DNA from: Nilaparvata lugens
Lineage: Eukaryota; Arthropoda; Insecta; Hemiptera; Delphacidae
NCBI RefSeq assembly: GCF_014356525.2
Contig: NC_052518.1
Location: forward strand, 33,626,017 to 33,690,016
Reading direction: 5' to 3'
DNA length: 64,000 bases
The translations under genes were made by a program, and so were the position numbers. This document shows positions 36,380-47,712 of the stretch, piece after piece; position 1 is the stretch's first letter; each line of letters starts with the position of its first letter. The notes below the pieces were generated by a model that saw only the letters and a program-made list of their open reading frames with translations, was not told the DNA's origin and searched no databases.

Positions 36380-37173
36380 TGCCGTGCTACCAATTTTTCC
36401 TTAAACGGTTGGAATAGCATTCCACCTATTAACCTAAGGATAGTTGTCGGCTCCAATGAAATAGATTCTTGATAAATTGTGAATGGATCTATTGCCTATG
36501 AATGAGAAATCCAGTTTTCAGAGCAAATTAACTTATAATCTTCAGATGAATTTATACAAATACACAAAGAAATATATTTTAAGCCTAATTATTTTTAGAG
36601 TAACTATGAACTAAAATACTTATCTAGTTTACAGTTGAAACACAGTGGCTATTGGCTTGAAGATACAAACAGCTAAATCTTAACAAAATAGAACACAAAA
36701 ATTTGTATAAAACTCAATTTAAAACATTAATAAACGAAAATGATTCAGAGCAAAACTCCACAACAACACGCTTAGCCAGCCATTTTTCTAGAGAGGGCTG
36801 AACAGGAAAAAAAACCTAAGTTGCAAGTCACAAAGCCAACGCCTTGTTCAGTATAGATTTTACAGACACGTCACCAAAAAATTATAACTTACAAGTTTAG
36901 AATTCACATTCTACATCTGTTCTCAATAAAACTTTATTTTGAAACTATTATTTAAAATTTTTATATATATCTCGATTTAAATAAACCATTTATCTATTAA
37001 TTTTGTTAACCCTGCCTCGGTGACACCATGGAACAATGCAACAAACATTTACGATAATAAATTCTCCGTCAAAAAGTTTGTCCGTCTATTGATGACTCTG
37101 ACATTTACTATAAAGTTTCATAGATCTCGAATTGAAGATTCGATTCCAATGTGAGAAAAAATGTAATATTACA
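36380..37173 (-). repeat. LTR (3' LTR in transcriptional orientation)
   Basis: 794 bp. It differs from its partner by about four changes, including one A-run length difference and single-base changes near 36,459 and 36,609. Preceded on the minus strand by a polypurine tract at 37,174-37,190. Confidence 0.9.
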
Positions 37174-38285
37174 AATACCCCCCTCTTGACATAAAAAAAT
37201 TTTACTGTTTGAAAATTAAAAAAAAAAATTTACATTGACCCTAATGAAAATTGTTGAAATTTAAATTTGAGAACAGTAACAATTTTTTCTAGAAAAACAT
37301 TACATGTCATCCAATAATATTGAAAATTATTATAAAAATTCATCAATAGCGTTTGTTATATGTTTCCAAACAATATCTCAAAATATAGAATATCAATATT
37401 ACTTTTGATTTAGCTTTATAATTTAAAGAAAAATATCTCAACAGAAAGTTTAATATGTAAAGAATAGTTTTTTGAAATTGCACATAAATTTAATAGATAG
37501 AAAAATTTAATTTTTATTGCATAAAAAAAATTTAGTATGTTGAATGAAAAATTTATTATTTTTATTATTATTTTTTTTTTAAATGAATTGATGAATTGTT
37601 ACATTTAATTTTCACATAGAATTTCAATAAATCAAAAAATGTTCATTTCTTTCACTATTGACACGGTTGATTTTATTGATGCACATTTTGGAAAACAGTC
37701 CGTTAAGGCACTCAGTATGATTTTCAGTTAAGTGTGACTCCAATGTGATGACGTTAGTGTTGGGCTGATCTGGATGCACGTAGTGTTGGACTGATACTTG
37801 TAGTCGACTGATGCATATCAAACTCAATACAGGTGACATCTCAGTTAGCATTGCCTCATGCTTGTAGTAGACGGCTGCATACCAAACTCGATACAGGTGA
37901 CATCTCAGTTAGCATTGCTTCATGCTTGTAGTAGACGGCTGCATTCCAAATTCAATACAGAGTCACGTAAATTTTGTATCATATTTGTAATTATACAATG
38001 TACATTTCAGGCTTGAAATGACAATGTAATTCGTTTTTTGGAAAAGAGATAGACGCTGCATACAGGATTAATTTAGGTGAGGATTAATTTAGGTAAGGTT
38101 TGGTTTTTTGATATTTTCAGCTTTCAAGGTTTAGAGTTCTGCATACAGGAATAATTTAGGAGAGGATTTTTTGAATCAATTCTTTCATGATACTGTGACT
38201 GTTCTTCTGAATTCAAAGTTGCAAATGTGAACATGGATGACAATTACCTCCAGGTAATGTAGTAGTGTTGAAGTTTGAGATACAA
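37174..38285. other. Non-coding interior of the LARD with a ~74-bp tandem repeat
   Basis: No gene. Around 37,790-37,955 a unit containing GATACAGGTGACATCTCAGT and ATGCTTGTAGTAGACGGCTG repeats about two and a half times. The remainder is AT-rich. Confidence 0.6.
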
Positions 38286-38289
38286 AGTC

Positions 38290-39060
38290 AGCAATAAGCG
38301 TTGACATTGTTATTGGCGTATGCTTTGGTGTCGGCATTGATTTTGGCATTGGCATCAGCATTGGCGCAGGCATAGGCATTGGTATCAGCATTGGCGCAGA
38401 TATTGGCATTGGCGCAGGCATTGGCATTGATTTTTGTTGTTGGCATCAGCATTGGCGCAGGCATTGGCATTTGCGCAGGCATTGGCATTAGCATTGGCGC
38501 AGATTTTGGCATTGGCGTAGCTATTGGCATTGGCGCAGGTATTGATATCAGCACAGGCATCGGCGTAGATTTTGGCATAGTTATTGGTGTTGACATTGGC
38601 ATTGGCGCAGGCATTGGCATTGGCGCTGGCATCAGCACAGGCATTGGCATCAGCATTGGCGCAGGCATTGGCACAGGCATTGGCATTGGCGCAGGCATCG
38701 GCGTAGATATTGGCGTTGGCATCAGCACAGGCATTGGCATCAGCATTGGCGCAGGCATTGGCATTGGCACAGGCATTGGCATTGGCGCTGGCATCAGCAC
38801 AGGCATTGGCATCAGCATAGGCGCAGGCATTGGCATTGGCACAGGCATTGGCATTGGCGCAGGCATTGGCGTAGATATTGGCGTTGGCATCAGCACAGGC
38901 ATTGGCATCAGCATTGGCGCAGGCATTGGCGCAGGCATCGGCGTAGATATTGGCGTTGGCATCAGCACAGGCATCGGCGTAGATTTTGGCGTAGTTATTG
39001 GTGTTGATATTGGTGTAGATATTAGTGTAGGCCTCAGCGTAGATTTTGGCGTAGTTATGT
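38290..39060. repeat. GGCATT/GGCGCA hexanucleotide minisatellite
   Basis: About 770 bp of 6-bp units (GGCATT, GGCGCA, GGCATC, AGCACA, GGCGTAGAT-type variants) arranged in larger blocks of ~100-130 bp that themselves repeat. Because the unit length is a multiple of three, a 229-codon Gly/Ile/Ala frame stays open on plus and a 228-codon Met/Pro/Ala frame on minus. The minus frame is in the sense direction of the host element, but no other support for translation exists. Confidence 0.95.
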
Positions 39061-39068
39061 CACACTAG

Positions 39069-40851
39069 TTCGAAAATCACCCAAATGTTCTTAACACTCT
39101 TCATGGCATTCACTTGTTGCTGATTTCGAGATTCACATGATAACTATTTCAATGTTCATGTCTGTGCTGTACCTGTTATCTTAAAATGCTTATAAACTAA
39201 AAAGAAAAACTTGATTAGGCTATCAATACAATCTAATACACATGAAAATTATTTTTAAGTATATATGAAATTGAAATTTGTTAACATCTTATTATACAGT
39301 CAGCAATACATAAATTGTGAAATATGGAGATTTCAATATAAAAAATATAATTTCATTTCCATTTATCCATTGTTCAAAATAGAAATAGAATTTCATAACA
39401 CCCTGTATCATTATCAAAATTGTAAAAAACAAACATCAGATCATCACAACAAAATTAATTTCAATATATATATATTTCAATAATTTCAGACAATTGATCT
39501 TCTATTCACAATCATTTCATAATATATCTGCATTTCATTATCATTTAATATAACATTTCATTTATAGCAAGTTCATTCCACATTTATGATTTATCATTCA
39601 GGGTTTCAAAATTATTTAGTTTTAATTTTGTTTAAAAATTGTATAAAAAGCAAATTATTTAATATTGTTAATCATCGTTTGTTGGATACTATAGTTTATT
39701 TCGACTTTTCAATGTTCTAAACACAAACTACATTTCATGACAAAACTTTACTATCAAACATTAAACAAGAAACCATTCAAAACATCAATAATATTTTGCT
39801 TCAAAGGCAATCAATATTCATAATTAATCATCATTTTGCATCTATGGCAATCAACATTATTAATCATTATTTTGCATCTATGGCAATCAACATAAGTAAT
39901 CAACACAAAAAATATTATCTCATTACTGCCTCTCTAAGTCATAACCTCTGTTATTCCTTCTTTAGGCAATAATGGGTTTCCATCTCAAAAAACAATCACA
40001 TACCAGCAAAATTCTAATCAACAAACCCCACTAAAAACTCTACATACACTCCAGCATCCATTTCAAACGATAATCAATCATATCAAAATTTATAGAACAA
40101 ACAGTTTTAAAATTTGAAAAAAAAAATATTACAAAACACTTTAGAAAAATTTTAGCCTTTAACTCATTTCAATTTATAATATAACACAACGTTTTTATTC
40201 AATGAAAACATTATTATTCAAGCTAACTTTCATTAATACATCACATATATATGGCTACAGAATTCATTAATACTTTCAAATTTTGAAGTTTATTTATTAT
40301 AATAACATAATTTATAATTTAAAGACTGTATAATAAGAACAAACATTTCAAGATTATAATATAAAGATGATCAAGATGAATTAATGGGTAAATAAGTTCC
40401 CTAAAAAATACAAAAAAGAGAAATAGAATACTGGGTAAATAAATTCCCTAAAACAACATACACAAAATTGATATACTTCACATAAGTGATACATGATGAA
40501 AAAATATGCCACAAGCAAACAATTATTTACACTACAATGGATAGATTTTAGAAAAGTTAAGTTTTATCAACAATTTAAAGATTAGGAAAATAAGCTACTA
40601 TTTCAACTTCTAATATTATTTCAAAAAAAAAAAAAATACAAATTTAAATGACTATGGACAAGATTGGTTAAGATATGTATCATAGAAGAAATTTACTGAA
40701 TATTACACAAAGACAGGAAAGAATCGAAAATTGAAAAGATTAAGGGCCAAGAAAAATAGGCTACAGGAAAGAAAAAAGACACAATTATGGACTCTTACCA
40801 TACACTGTGTAGCGATTATGCTATTCTGAATCCCGGCATGACACAGGATTC
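39069..40851. other. AT-rich non-coding interior of the LARD
   Basis: No gene. Short imperfect duplications of a GGCAATCAACAT-type motif occur near 39,800-39,905. Confidence 0.55.
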
Positions 40852-41676
40852 CTAATCATTGTGTGTTGGGGAATACCCTTTCATCATGTGATTCACTGTC
40901 ATCATCTTGTAAATAAGCAACTTGAAACAACCTTTGAATACTAATACATCAATGGAAACTTTGTGCTTTGTTTTCTTCAAGAACATGATTTTATTATTCA
41001 TGGGTTCATTTGTTTCAACCAAGCCGTTTTGCCTACAAAAGTTAGTCATGTTCACTTGAGAATGCATTGCATACACCTTTTCAATTCTCAGTTGAAAGTT
41101 GAACTCATCAACTTGACTCAAAGCAAGATTCATTTTGTTTACATTTTTCCTAACCTCTACAGAAACCTGTCTCATGTAATCATTCACTTTGTTTATAGTT
41201 TTCCTAACCTTCAATGTAGCAATATTACTTTCATGATAGTTGACTTTCAGTGAAGACAACTCCCTACCTACTTCTTTACTCAATTTTACTATCTCATTAG
41301 GGTTGACTTTTTCAACAACAGTAACTAGGCCTACATTGTCAGAAACTTGAATGAGTTGATCTTGTATCTTAACACTACTATTATCATGCTTCAATTTGTT
41401 TTCATCTTCATGACTATCTTTCAATGTTCCATGTGCATTTTTCAATAGAAGGTTTATACTAACCTGCTCTAGTCTAATGCTAGTACATTCTTGCTTCATA
41501 TCATCAAACCTAGCATTTTGATTTTTAAACATTTGGTCTAACTTAGCATTTTGCTTATCAAATTTAGCATTTTGCTCATCAAATCTAGCATTTAACTCAT
41601 CAAACCTAGCATCTAGCTTATCAAACCTTTGTGTTAAGAATGCTATAAGATTCAGATCATTTTTAATGTTTGCCAT
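40852..41676 (-). CDS. Coiled-coil protein in gag position of the LARD, 274 aa
   Basis: An intact minus-strand frame starts with ATG at 41,676, about 180 bp inside the 5' LTR, and ends at 40,852. That is where gag sits in an LTR element. Residues ~15-65 form a heptad array of FDKLDARFDELNARF-type repeats (FDEQNAKFDKQNAKLDQ). Further heptads follow at ~120-210, then a basic, hydrophobic C-terminus. No zinc knuckle, protease or major homology region is visible. Coiled-coil N-termini of this kind occur in gypsy gag proteins of insects, so a gag-derived function (RNA or particle assembly) is the leading guess. Its open frame contrasts with the broken genes around it. Confidence 0.6.
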   Translation of the reverse strand: MANIKNDLNLIAFLTQRFDKLDARFDELNARFDEQNAKFDKQNAKLDQMFKNQNARFDDMKQECTSIRLEQVSINLLLKNAHGTLKDSHEDENKLKHDNSSVKIQDQLIQVSDNVGLVTVVEKVNPNEIVKLSKEVGRELSSLKVNYHESNIATLKVRKTINKVNDYMRQVSVEVRKNVNKMNLALSQVDEFNFQLRIEKVYAMHSQVNMTNFCRQNGLVETNEPMNNKIMFLKKTKHKVSIDVLVFKGCFKLLIYKMMTVNHMMKGYSPTHND

Positions 41677-41859
41677 TTTGTAATATGCACTGATTCATTA
41701 AAACTTGATCTCTCTTGAACCGACTTCACACTCAGCAACAAACCATTCATAACCTATCAAGATATCTATCCACTAATAATTTCTATAACCAGGGATTTCA
41801 TGGTGTACCATTTGGGACATATTTATTTTGTACTTCGGTCCCACCACAGGGGTAACATT

Positions 41860-42654
41860 TGCCGTGCTACCAATTTTTCCTTAAACGGTTGGAATAGCAT
41901 TCCACCTATTAACCTAAGGATAGTTGTCGGCTCCAATGGAATAGATTCTTGATAAATTGTGAATGGATCTATTGCCTATGAATGAGAAATCCAGTTTTCA
42001 GAGCAAATTAACTTATAATCTTCAGATGAATTTATACAAATACACAAAGAAATATATTTTAAGCCTAATTATTTTTAGAGTAACTACGAACTAAAATACT
42101 TATCTAGTTTACAGTTGAAACACAGTGGCTATTGGCTTGAAGATACAAACAGCTAAATCTTAACAAAATAGAACACAAAAATTTGTATAAAACTCAATTT
42201 AAAACATTAATAAACGAAAATGATTCAGAGCAAAACTCCACAACAACACGCTTAGCCAGCCATTTTTCTAGAGAGGGCTGAACAGGAAAAAAAAACCTAA
42301 GTTGCAAGTCACAAAGCCAACGCCTTGTTCAGTATAGATTTTACAGACACGTCACCAAAAAATTATAACTTACAAGTTTAGAATTCACATTCTACATCTG
42401 TTCTCAATAAAACTTTATTTTGAAACTATTATTTTAAATTTTTATATATATCTCGATTTAAATAAACCATTTATCTATTAATTTTGTTAACCCTGCCTCG
42501 GTGACACCATGGAACAATGCAACAAACATTTACGATAATAAATTCTCCGTCAAAAAGTTTGTCCGTCTATTGATGACTCTGACATTTACTATAAAGTTTC
42601 ATAGATCTCGAATTGAAGATTCGATTCCAATGTGAGAAAAAATGTAATATTACA
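41860..42654 (-). repeat. LTR (5' LTR in transcriptional orientation)
   Basis: 795 bp, about 99.5% identical to the partner by eye. The promoter for the coiled-coil ORF would lie here. Confidence 0.9.
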
Positions 42655-43263
42655 AAACAATAGCCTGGAAGTTTCCCAAAATAGCCAAACCTCACATACA
42701 AGATTCTTGGGAATCATCATCGACCAGAACCTAACATGGTAGCCCCACATTGAACAACTAAGTAAGAAGTTATCGTCTACAATCTATGTAATTCGACGCC
42801 TGACAAGTATAACAGGTGAAAAGACAGCACTAACTGCATATCATGCCCTGTTCGTTTCACACATGAGATATGGCATAGTGGCCTGGGGCTCAGCATCACA
42901 AATACACCTCAACAAAATACTAATACTACAAAAGAGAGCACTTAGAACTATTCTTGGAATGAACATAACAGAGCACTGTAGACCACTCTTCAAAAAATAC
43001 AAACTACTCACCGTGAACTCTCTGTACATCCTGGAAGCAATGATTCTGGCAAGGAAAGCTAAACCACAACAGCGGGGCGACAAGCATGGATACAGAACAA
43101 GGAATTCCAAAAACATAGACCTTCCACAACACCGACTGAAAAAATATGAAAACTCACCAGCCTATGCGGGAGCCTACTTCTATAACCTGCTACCAGCTAC
43201 CTTGAAGGCCCTGGAAGACGAAAGGCTCGTCTCTGCTACATTGAAGCATTATCTGACAGCCAG
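42655..43263 (+). pseudogene. LINE ORF2 fragment (3' part)
   Basis: This resumes the ORF2 interrupted at 36,379: TRFLGIIIDQNLTW is the post-palm motif, followed by a TAG just after it. Then come a thumb-like region (KTALTAYHALFVSHMRYGIVAWG, LQKRALRTILGM) and the C-terminal PAYAGAYFYNLLPATLK block. It ends abruptly at 43,263 in inverted Penelope sequence, so the LINE 3' UTR is missing. Confidence 0.85.
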
Positions 43264-44250
43264 GTTCATAAAAATTTCTGCCAGTAATGGGGAAAGGGGA
43301 GAACCCATTGCCAGACCTTCAGTTTGTTTGTAGAAATTATTGTTAAACCTGAAAAAACATAGTTTGGTACATAGTTTTAGGCATTCCATGAATTCATGAA
43401 CTTGACTTTCACCAATGTCTGTTTGATTGAGGATGTCTTTTGTTAATTCTTAATATTAACAACATTCTTAATAGTTCCAAAGACAAAATCAATCCGGAAG
43501 AAAAGAGTGGAGTCTACAAACTAAAATGCAGAGACTGCAATGCACAGTATGTAGGCCAAACTGGGAGAAAATTCAAAGACAGAATCAAAGAACACATTAA
43601 TTCATTAAAGAAAGGGAAAACTGACTCCAACTTTGCCAATCATTTGATAGAACAAAACCACAACTTGACAGAAAACTTCACAATAGAATTTTTACACATC
43701 ACCAACAAAGGTAAACTACTGAACACCCTTGAAGCCATGGAGATCAGAATCCTTGAAAATGACTCTTCTTTAATTAGTCTAAATGATCACACAAACTTTG
43801 AGTCTCTAAAAGTATCCAGTTTTTTCTTATAATCCTATTAGCTCTCATTTCACAATAACTTGCCTATTTCTCTTGAACCCTTTGTTTTTAATTTTTTGTT
43901 TCTATTTCTGAGTCATCTCATTACATAGTCAGTATTATAATCCTTGTCCTTATTACATCAGATAGCCATTTATCAATTGTTTTTTCATATTACATTTATT
44001 TCTGCTACTTTTCTTTTAGGTTACCCAACTCCAAATCTCAACACCCTCCCCCCTCCCATGTCAAACATTTCATTTGGAAATTGTTATTACACAAATTATA
44101 TCTCATCCTTATATTAATTAATCATATGTATTCCATTAAATATTTTCACTATTTGTTTGTATGTTTTAATACTGTAATAGTACTTAGTTTATATTTTTAT
44201 CAAATAGCCAACCTTTGTAAATATTGCCACACCTGTAATGTGAAAAATAA
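43264..44250 (+). mobile_element. Partial Penelope-like copy with inverted 5' piece
   Basis: 43,264-43,449 is the reverse complement of 46,031-46,216 in the full copy (RT core). It is fused at ~43,456 to plus-oriented sequence equivalent to 46,839 onward, which encodes the GIY-YIG endonuclease tail (43,456-43,832) and its 3' UTR. The copy breaks off near 44,240 before the ribozyme motif and passes into the terminal repeat of the next copy. Inverted 5' ends and tandem partial copies are characteristic of Penelope-like insertions. Confidence 0.88.
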
Positions 44251-44654
44251 CCTTTGTTTTTAATTTTTGTTTCTATTTCTGAGTCATCTCATTAAATAGT
44301 CAGTATTATAATCCTTGTCCTTATTACATCAGATAGCCATTTATTAATTGTTTTTTCATATATACATATTACATTTATTCCTGCTACTTTTCTTTTAGGT
44401 TACCCAACTCCAAATCACAACACCCTCCCCCCTCCCATGTCTAACATTTCATTTGGAAATTGTTATTACACAAATTGTATCTCATCCTTATATTAATTAA
44501 TCATATGTATTCCATTAAATATTTTCACTATTTGTTTGTATGTTTTAATACTGTAATAGTACTTAGTTTATATTTTTATCAAATAGCCAACCTTTGTAAA
44601 TATTGCCACACCTGTAATGTTTCCCATCTGCTTCCTGTCAATATCAGCTTCAGT

Positions 44655-44699
44655 TGCCACTGAAGATGTTGCCATAGGCAACGAAAACTAGTTTTGGTG
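44655..44699 (+). ncRNA. Hammerhead ribozyme motif (upstream Penelope repeat)
   Basis: The core CTGAAGA (44,660-44,666) fits CUGANGA. Stem II is a perfect 6-bp helix GTTGCC/GGCAAC (44,668-44,673 and 44,677-44,682) with an ATA loop. GAAA follows at 44,683-44,686. Then a very short ACTAGT stem III and TGGT that can pair with GCCA upstream as stem I. Minimal hammerheads with tiny stem III are known from Penelope-like elements and are thought to work as dimers. Confidence 0.75.
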
Positions 44700-44761
44700 A
44701 ATAAAAATGTTATAGTGGAATTCGACAAAATCTTTTTTCTTTTTCCTTTCTTTATCTTAAT

Positions 44762-47215
44762 ATGGAGAAGTTCCACAATATCTCTGATAAAAGTGTTAAA
44801 TTTATTAAAAGTGCTAGTCTAGTGCAACAGAAAAAACTCTATTCTAACCTGAAACTGAAGTTTGGGATTGCAGAAAGAAACATTTGGTTTAACAATGAAT
44901 GTTTAAAGAACTCTCTAACACCGAAATATGTATCCTTGAAGTGCAACAGTAAATGTGAGTCAGCTACAAAAACTCTAATTAAGGCTAAGAACATTTGGTT
45001 AAAGAATGAAGTTAGCTTCTGGTACAGAAGAAGGGACAGTTACAGTTTTTACCTGTTTGTTGTCCACACACAATTAGTGAACAAGCTGAATTCTTGGGAA
45101 TTTGATACCTTTGATTATATCACAAGAGAGAGAAACTCTATTAAATTAAGACAGAAGTCAGAAATACAAAAGAGGAAAATCAGGAATTTACTACTTCAAC
45201 AGGGTAAGGTTATGAGACCCAGTTCTAATTCTCAATCAAATGATACCTTCAAATTTGCAGACAGTGTAATAAACCTCTCCAATACAGTTTTCAACTCTGC
45301 AGAAATGAACCTTTTGGGAAAAGGAAAGAAATTTTGTATTGACCAGACCACAAGCAGGAACATACAACTCTTGGCAGCCAACATTGACAAGTATGGGGAA
45401 ATATCCAAAAACAAACTTCTGGGTGCCAAATGTGCCAATGTGATGAAGACATCAACAATTGATCATAGAACTATTTCATCCAAGACCCAAAACAAACAGA
45501 CCCTCAGATCAATACAACAAAAAGTTTCAAGTGATGACCTCATAATAACAAAGGCAGATAAAGGAAACTCAACAGTCATCCTCAACAAGGACTCCTACAT
45601 TAAAAAGGTGAATGACTTCATGGAAGAAAACAGCTTTACTCCAATTCCTCAGGACCCTACCACAAACTACAATAGACTAGTCAAGAAGACCCTCAACAAC
45701 TGTTCAAACCTCTTCAACAATCAATGGGACATCAAGAAAATCACAGCCATGAACCCTCAGACACCACGATTCTTTGGACTACCCAAAACTCACAAACCAG
45801 GTATACCCATTCGACCTGTAGTATCAGGTATAAACTCTCCTACCTCTAAACTAGCATATAAACTCAATAGCCTTTTCAGAAACTTCACTTCTTTCAAATC
45901 CACATATTCAGTAAAAAACTCAAATGATCTTGTCAAAAAACTGGAAAACTTTAAATTACAAAACACAAACAAATTAGTATCATTTGATGTCAAAAATCTA
46001 TTCACTAGTGTCCCAGTTGCTGAAACCTTGGAATTAACAAAAGACATCCTCAATCAAACAGACATTGGTGAAAGTCAAGTTCATGAATTCATGGAATGCC
46101 TAAAACTATGTACCAATCAAAATTTTTTCAGGTTTAACAATAATTTCTACAAACAAACTGAAGGTCTGGCAATGGGTTCTCCCCTTTCCCCATTACTGGC
46201 AGAAATTTTTATGAACAATTTTGAAAAGGATATCATGGACAAGGAGAAGAACCCACTGGCAGACAAGCTGGGTTACTGGTACAGATATGTAGATGATGTT
46301 CTATGCCTGTGGAGGGGCACTGACAGACAGCTTGAAAAATTCCATAACTACCTTAACAAAATTCACAAAAACATACAATTTTCTATGGAAAGAGAGAACA
46401 ATGGAAAAATAAACTTCCTTGACCTTTCCATAGAAAGGAAAAATGACTCACATACATTCCATATCTACAGAAAACCTACTGTTTGCAACACCCTCATTCC
46501 CAACAATTCATCACACCCCTTGAGCCACAAATTAGCTGCATTCAATAGTCTTTTGAATAGGTTAGTTTCCATCCAAATGGACAAGGTTAGTTTTCAAACA
46601 GAACTAAACATAATCAAACAGTTGGCAATCACTAATGGATACAATAAAGAAGTAGTCAACAACATTTTAAAAACCATATTAAATAGAAAAGTAATCAAAT
46701 CAGTATTTCCTAACCCCAAACACAAAACTGACAATGAGACCTGGCTTACTCTACCTTACATAGGTAAAGTTTCAGAAAAAGTTGGTCAGATCCTCAAAAA
46801 AGAAGGCTTTAAGGTTGCCTACTCCACCAAACCTTTACTTAACAACATTCTTAATAGTTCCAAAGACAAAATCAATCCGGAAGAAAAGAGTGGAGTCTAC
46901 AAACTAAAATGCAGAGACTGCAATGCACAGTATGTAGGCCAAACTGGGAGAAAATTCAAAGACAGAATCAAAGAACACATTAATTCATTAAAGAAAGGGA
47001 AAACTGACTCCAACTTTGCCAATCATTTGATAGAACAAAACCACAACTTGACAGAAAACTTCACAATAGAATTTTTACACATCACCAACAAAGGTAAACT
47101 ACTGAACACCCTTGAAGCCATGGAGATCAGAATCCTTGAAAATGACTCTTCTTTAATTAGTCTAAATGATCACACAAACTTTGAGTCTCTAAAAGTATCC
47201 AGTTTTTTCTTATAA
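44762..47215 (+). CDS. Penelope-like reverse transcriptase/GIY-YIG endonuclease, 817 aa, intact
   Basis: ATG at 44,762 to TAA at 47,213-47,215 with no break. The N-terminal ~270 residues are helical and basic. The RT then shows DLIITKADKGNSTVIL, RFFGLPKTHKPG, the motif-A region VSFDVKNLFTSVP, the GLAMGSPLSPLLAE motif, and the catalytic YVDD at residues 509-512. The C-terminus carries the GIY-YIG nuclease: GVYKLKC from residue 711, then QYVGQTGRKFKDRIKEH, and a downstream N-x-LE-AMEIRIL segment with the conserved acidic residue. The protein copies RNA primed at a nick made by its own endonuclease in the nucleus. Length is typical of the family. The only intact polymerase gene in the window, it could be active. 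Confidence 0.95.
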   Translation: MEKFHNISDKSVKFIKSASLVQQKKLYSNLKLKFGIAERNIWFNNECLKNSLTPKYVSLKCNSKCESATKTLIKAKNIWLKNEVSFWYRRRDSYSFYLFVVHTQLVNKLNSWEFDTFDYITRERNSIKLRQKSEIQKRKIRNLLLQQGKVMRPSSNSQSNDTFKFADSVINLSNTVFNSAEMNLLGKGKKFCIDQTTSRNIQLLAANIDKYGEISKNKLLGAKCANVMKTSTIDHRTISSKTQNKQTLRSIQQKVSSDDLIITKADKGNSTVILNKDSYIKKVNDFMEENSFTPIPQDPTTNYNRLVKKTLNNCSNLFNNQWDIKKITAMNPQTPRFFGLPKTHKPGIPIRPVVSGINSPTSKLAYKLNSLFRNFTSFKSTYSVKNSNDLVKKLENFKLQNTNKLVSFDVKNLFTSVPVAETLELTKDILNQTDIGESQVHEFMECLKLCTNQNFFRFNNNFYKQTEGLAMGSPLSPLLAEIFMNNFEKDIMDKEKNPLADKLGYWYRYVDDVLCLWRGTDRQLEKFHNYLNKIHKNIQFSMERENNGKINFLDLSIERKNDSHTFHIYRKPTVCNTLIPNNSSHPLSHKLAAFNSLLNRLVSIQMDKVSFQTELNIIKQLAITNGYNKEVVNNILKTILNRKVIKSVFPNPKHKTDNETWLTLPYIGKVSEKVGQILKKEGFKVAYSTKPLLNNILNSSKDKINPEEKSGVYKLKCRDCNAQYVGQTGRKFKDRIKEHINSLKKGKTDSNFANHLIEQNHNLTENFTIEFLHITNKGKLLNTLEAMEIRILENDSSLISLNDHTNFESLKVSSFFL

Positions 47216-47667
47216 TCCTATTAGCTCTCATTTCACAATAACTTGCCTATTTCTCTTGAACCCTTTGTTTTTAATTTTTTTGTTTCTATTTCTGAGTCAT
47301 CTCATTACATAGTCAGTATTATAATCCTTGTCCTTATTACATCAGATAGCCATTTATTAATTGTTTTTTCATATATACATATTACATTTATTCCTGCTAC
47401 TTTTCTTTTAGGTTACCCAACTCCAAATCACAACACCCTCCCCCCTCCCATGTCTAACATTTCATTTGGAAATTGTTATTACACAAATTGTATCTCATCC
47501 TTATATTTATTAATCATATGTATTCCATTAAATATTTTCACTATTTGTTTGTATGTTTTAATACTGTAATAGTAGTTAGTTTATATTTTTATCAAATAGC
47601 CAACCTTTGTAAATATTGCCACACCTGTAATGTTTCCCATCTGCTTCCTGTCAATATCAGCTTCAGT

Positions 47668-47712
47668 TGCCACTGAAGATGTTGCCATAGGCAACGAAAA
47701 CTAGTTTTGGTG
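47668..47712 (+). ncRNA. Hammerhead ribozyme motif (downstream Penelope repeat)
   Basis: The same elements as upstream, 3,013 bp away: CTGAAGA at 47,673-47,679, GTTGCC/GGCAAC stem II at 47,681-47,695, and GAAA at 47,696-47,699, followed by ACTAGT. Both copies retain every core base. Confidence 0.75.

Larger units (their letters stand above)
36380..42654 (-). mobile_element. Non-autonomous LTR retroelement (LARD-like), 6,275 bp, inserted in a LINE
   Basis: Direct repeats of 794 bp (36,380-37,173) and 795 bp (41,860-42,654) begin TGCCGTGCTACC and end ATTACA in plus orientation. The flanks share AAAC (36,376-36,379 and 42,655-42,658), and the LINE frame is continuous across the site. Read on the minus strand, a polypurine tract (AAGAGGGGGGTATT) precedes the left LTR, and a TGGTGGGACCGAAGT candidate primer-binding site lies just inside the right LTR. 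The element is therefore transcribed on minus. The interior lacks protease, RT and integrase. It contains one 274-aa coiled-coil ORF, a large hexanucleotide minisatellite and long AT-rich non-coding sequence. It must rely on enzymes supplied in trans. Confidence 0.88.

Noticed and set aside
38185..39068. Met-Pro-rich and Gly-Ile-rich long frames as genes
   Set aside because: Open only because the repeat unit is 6 bp; no start context or domain. Kept as a repeat and as a low-interest finding.
44081..44776. Short frames in the Penelope UTR copies (MLLHKLYLILILIN type)
   Set aside because: UTR sequence repeated three times; no coding evidence.
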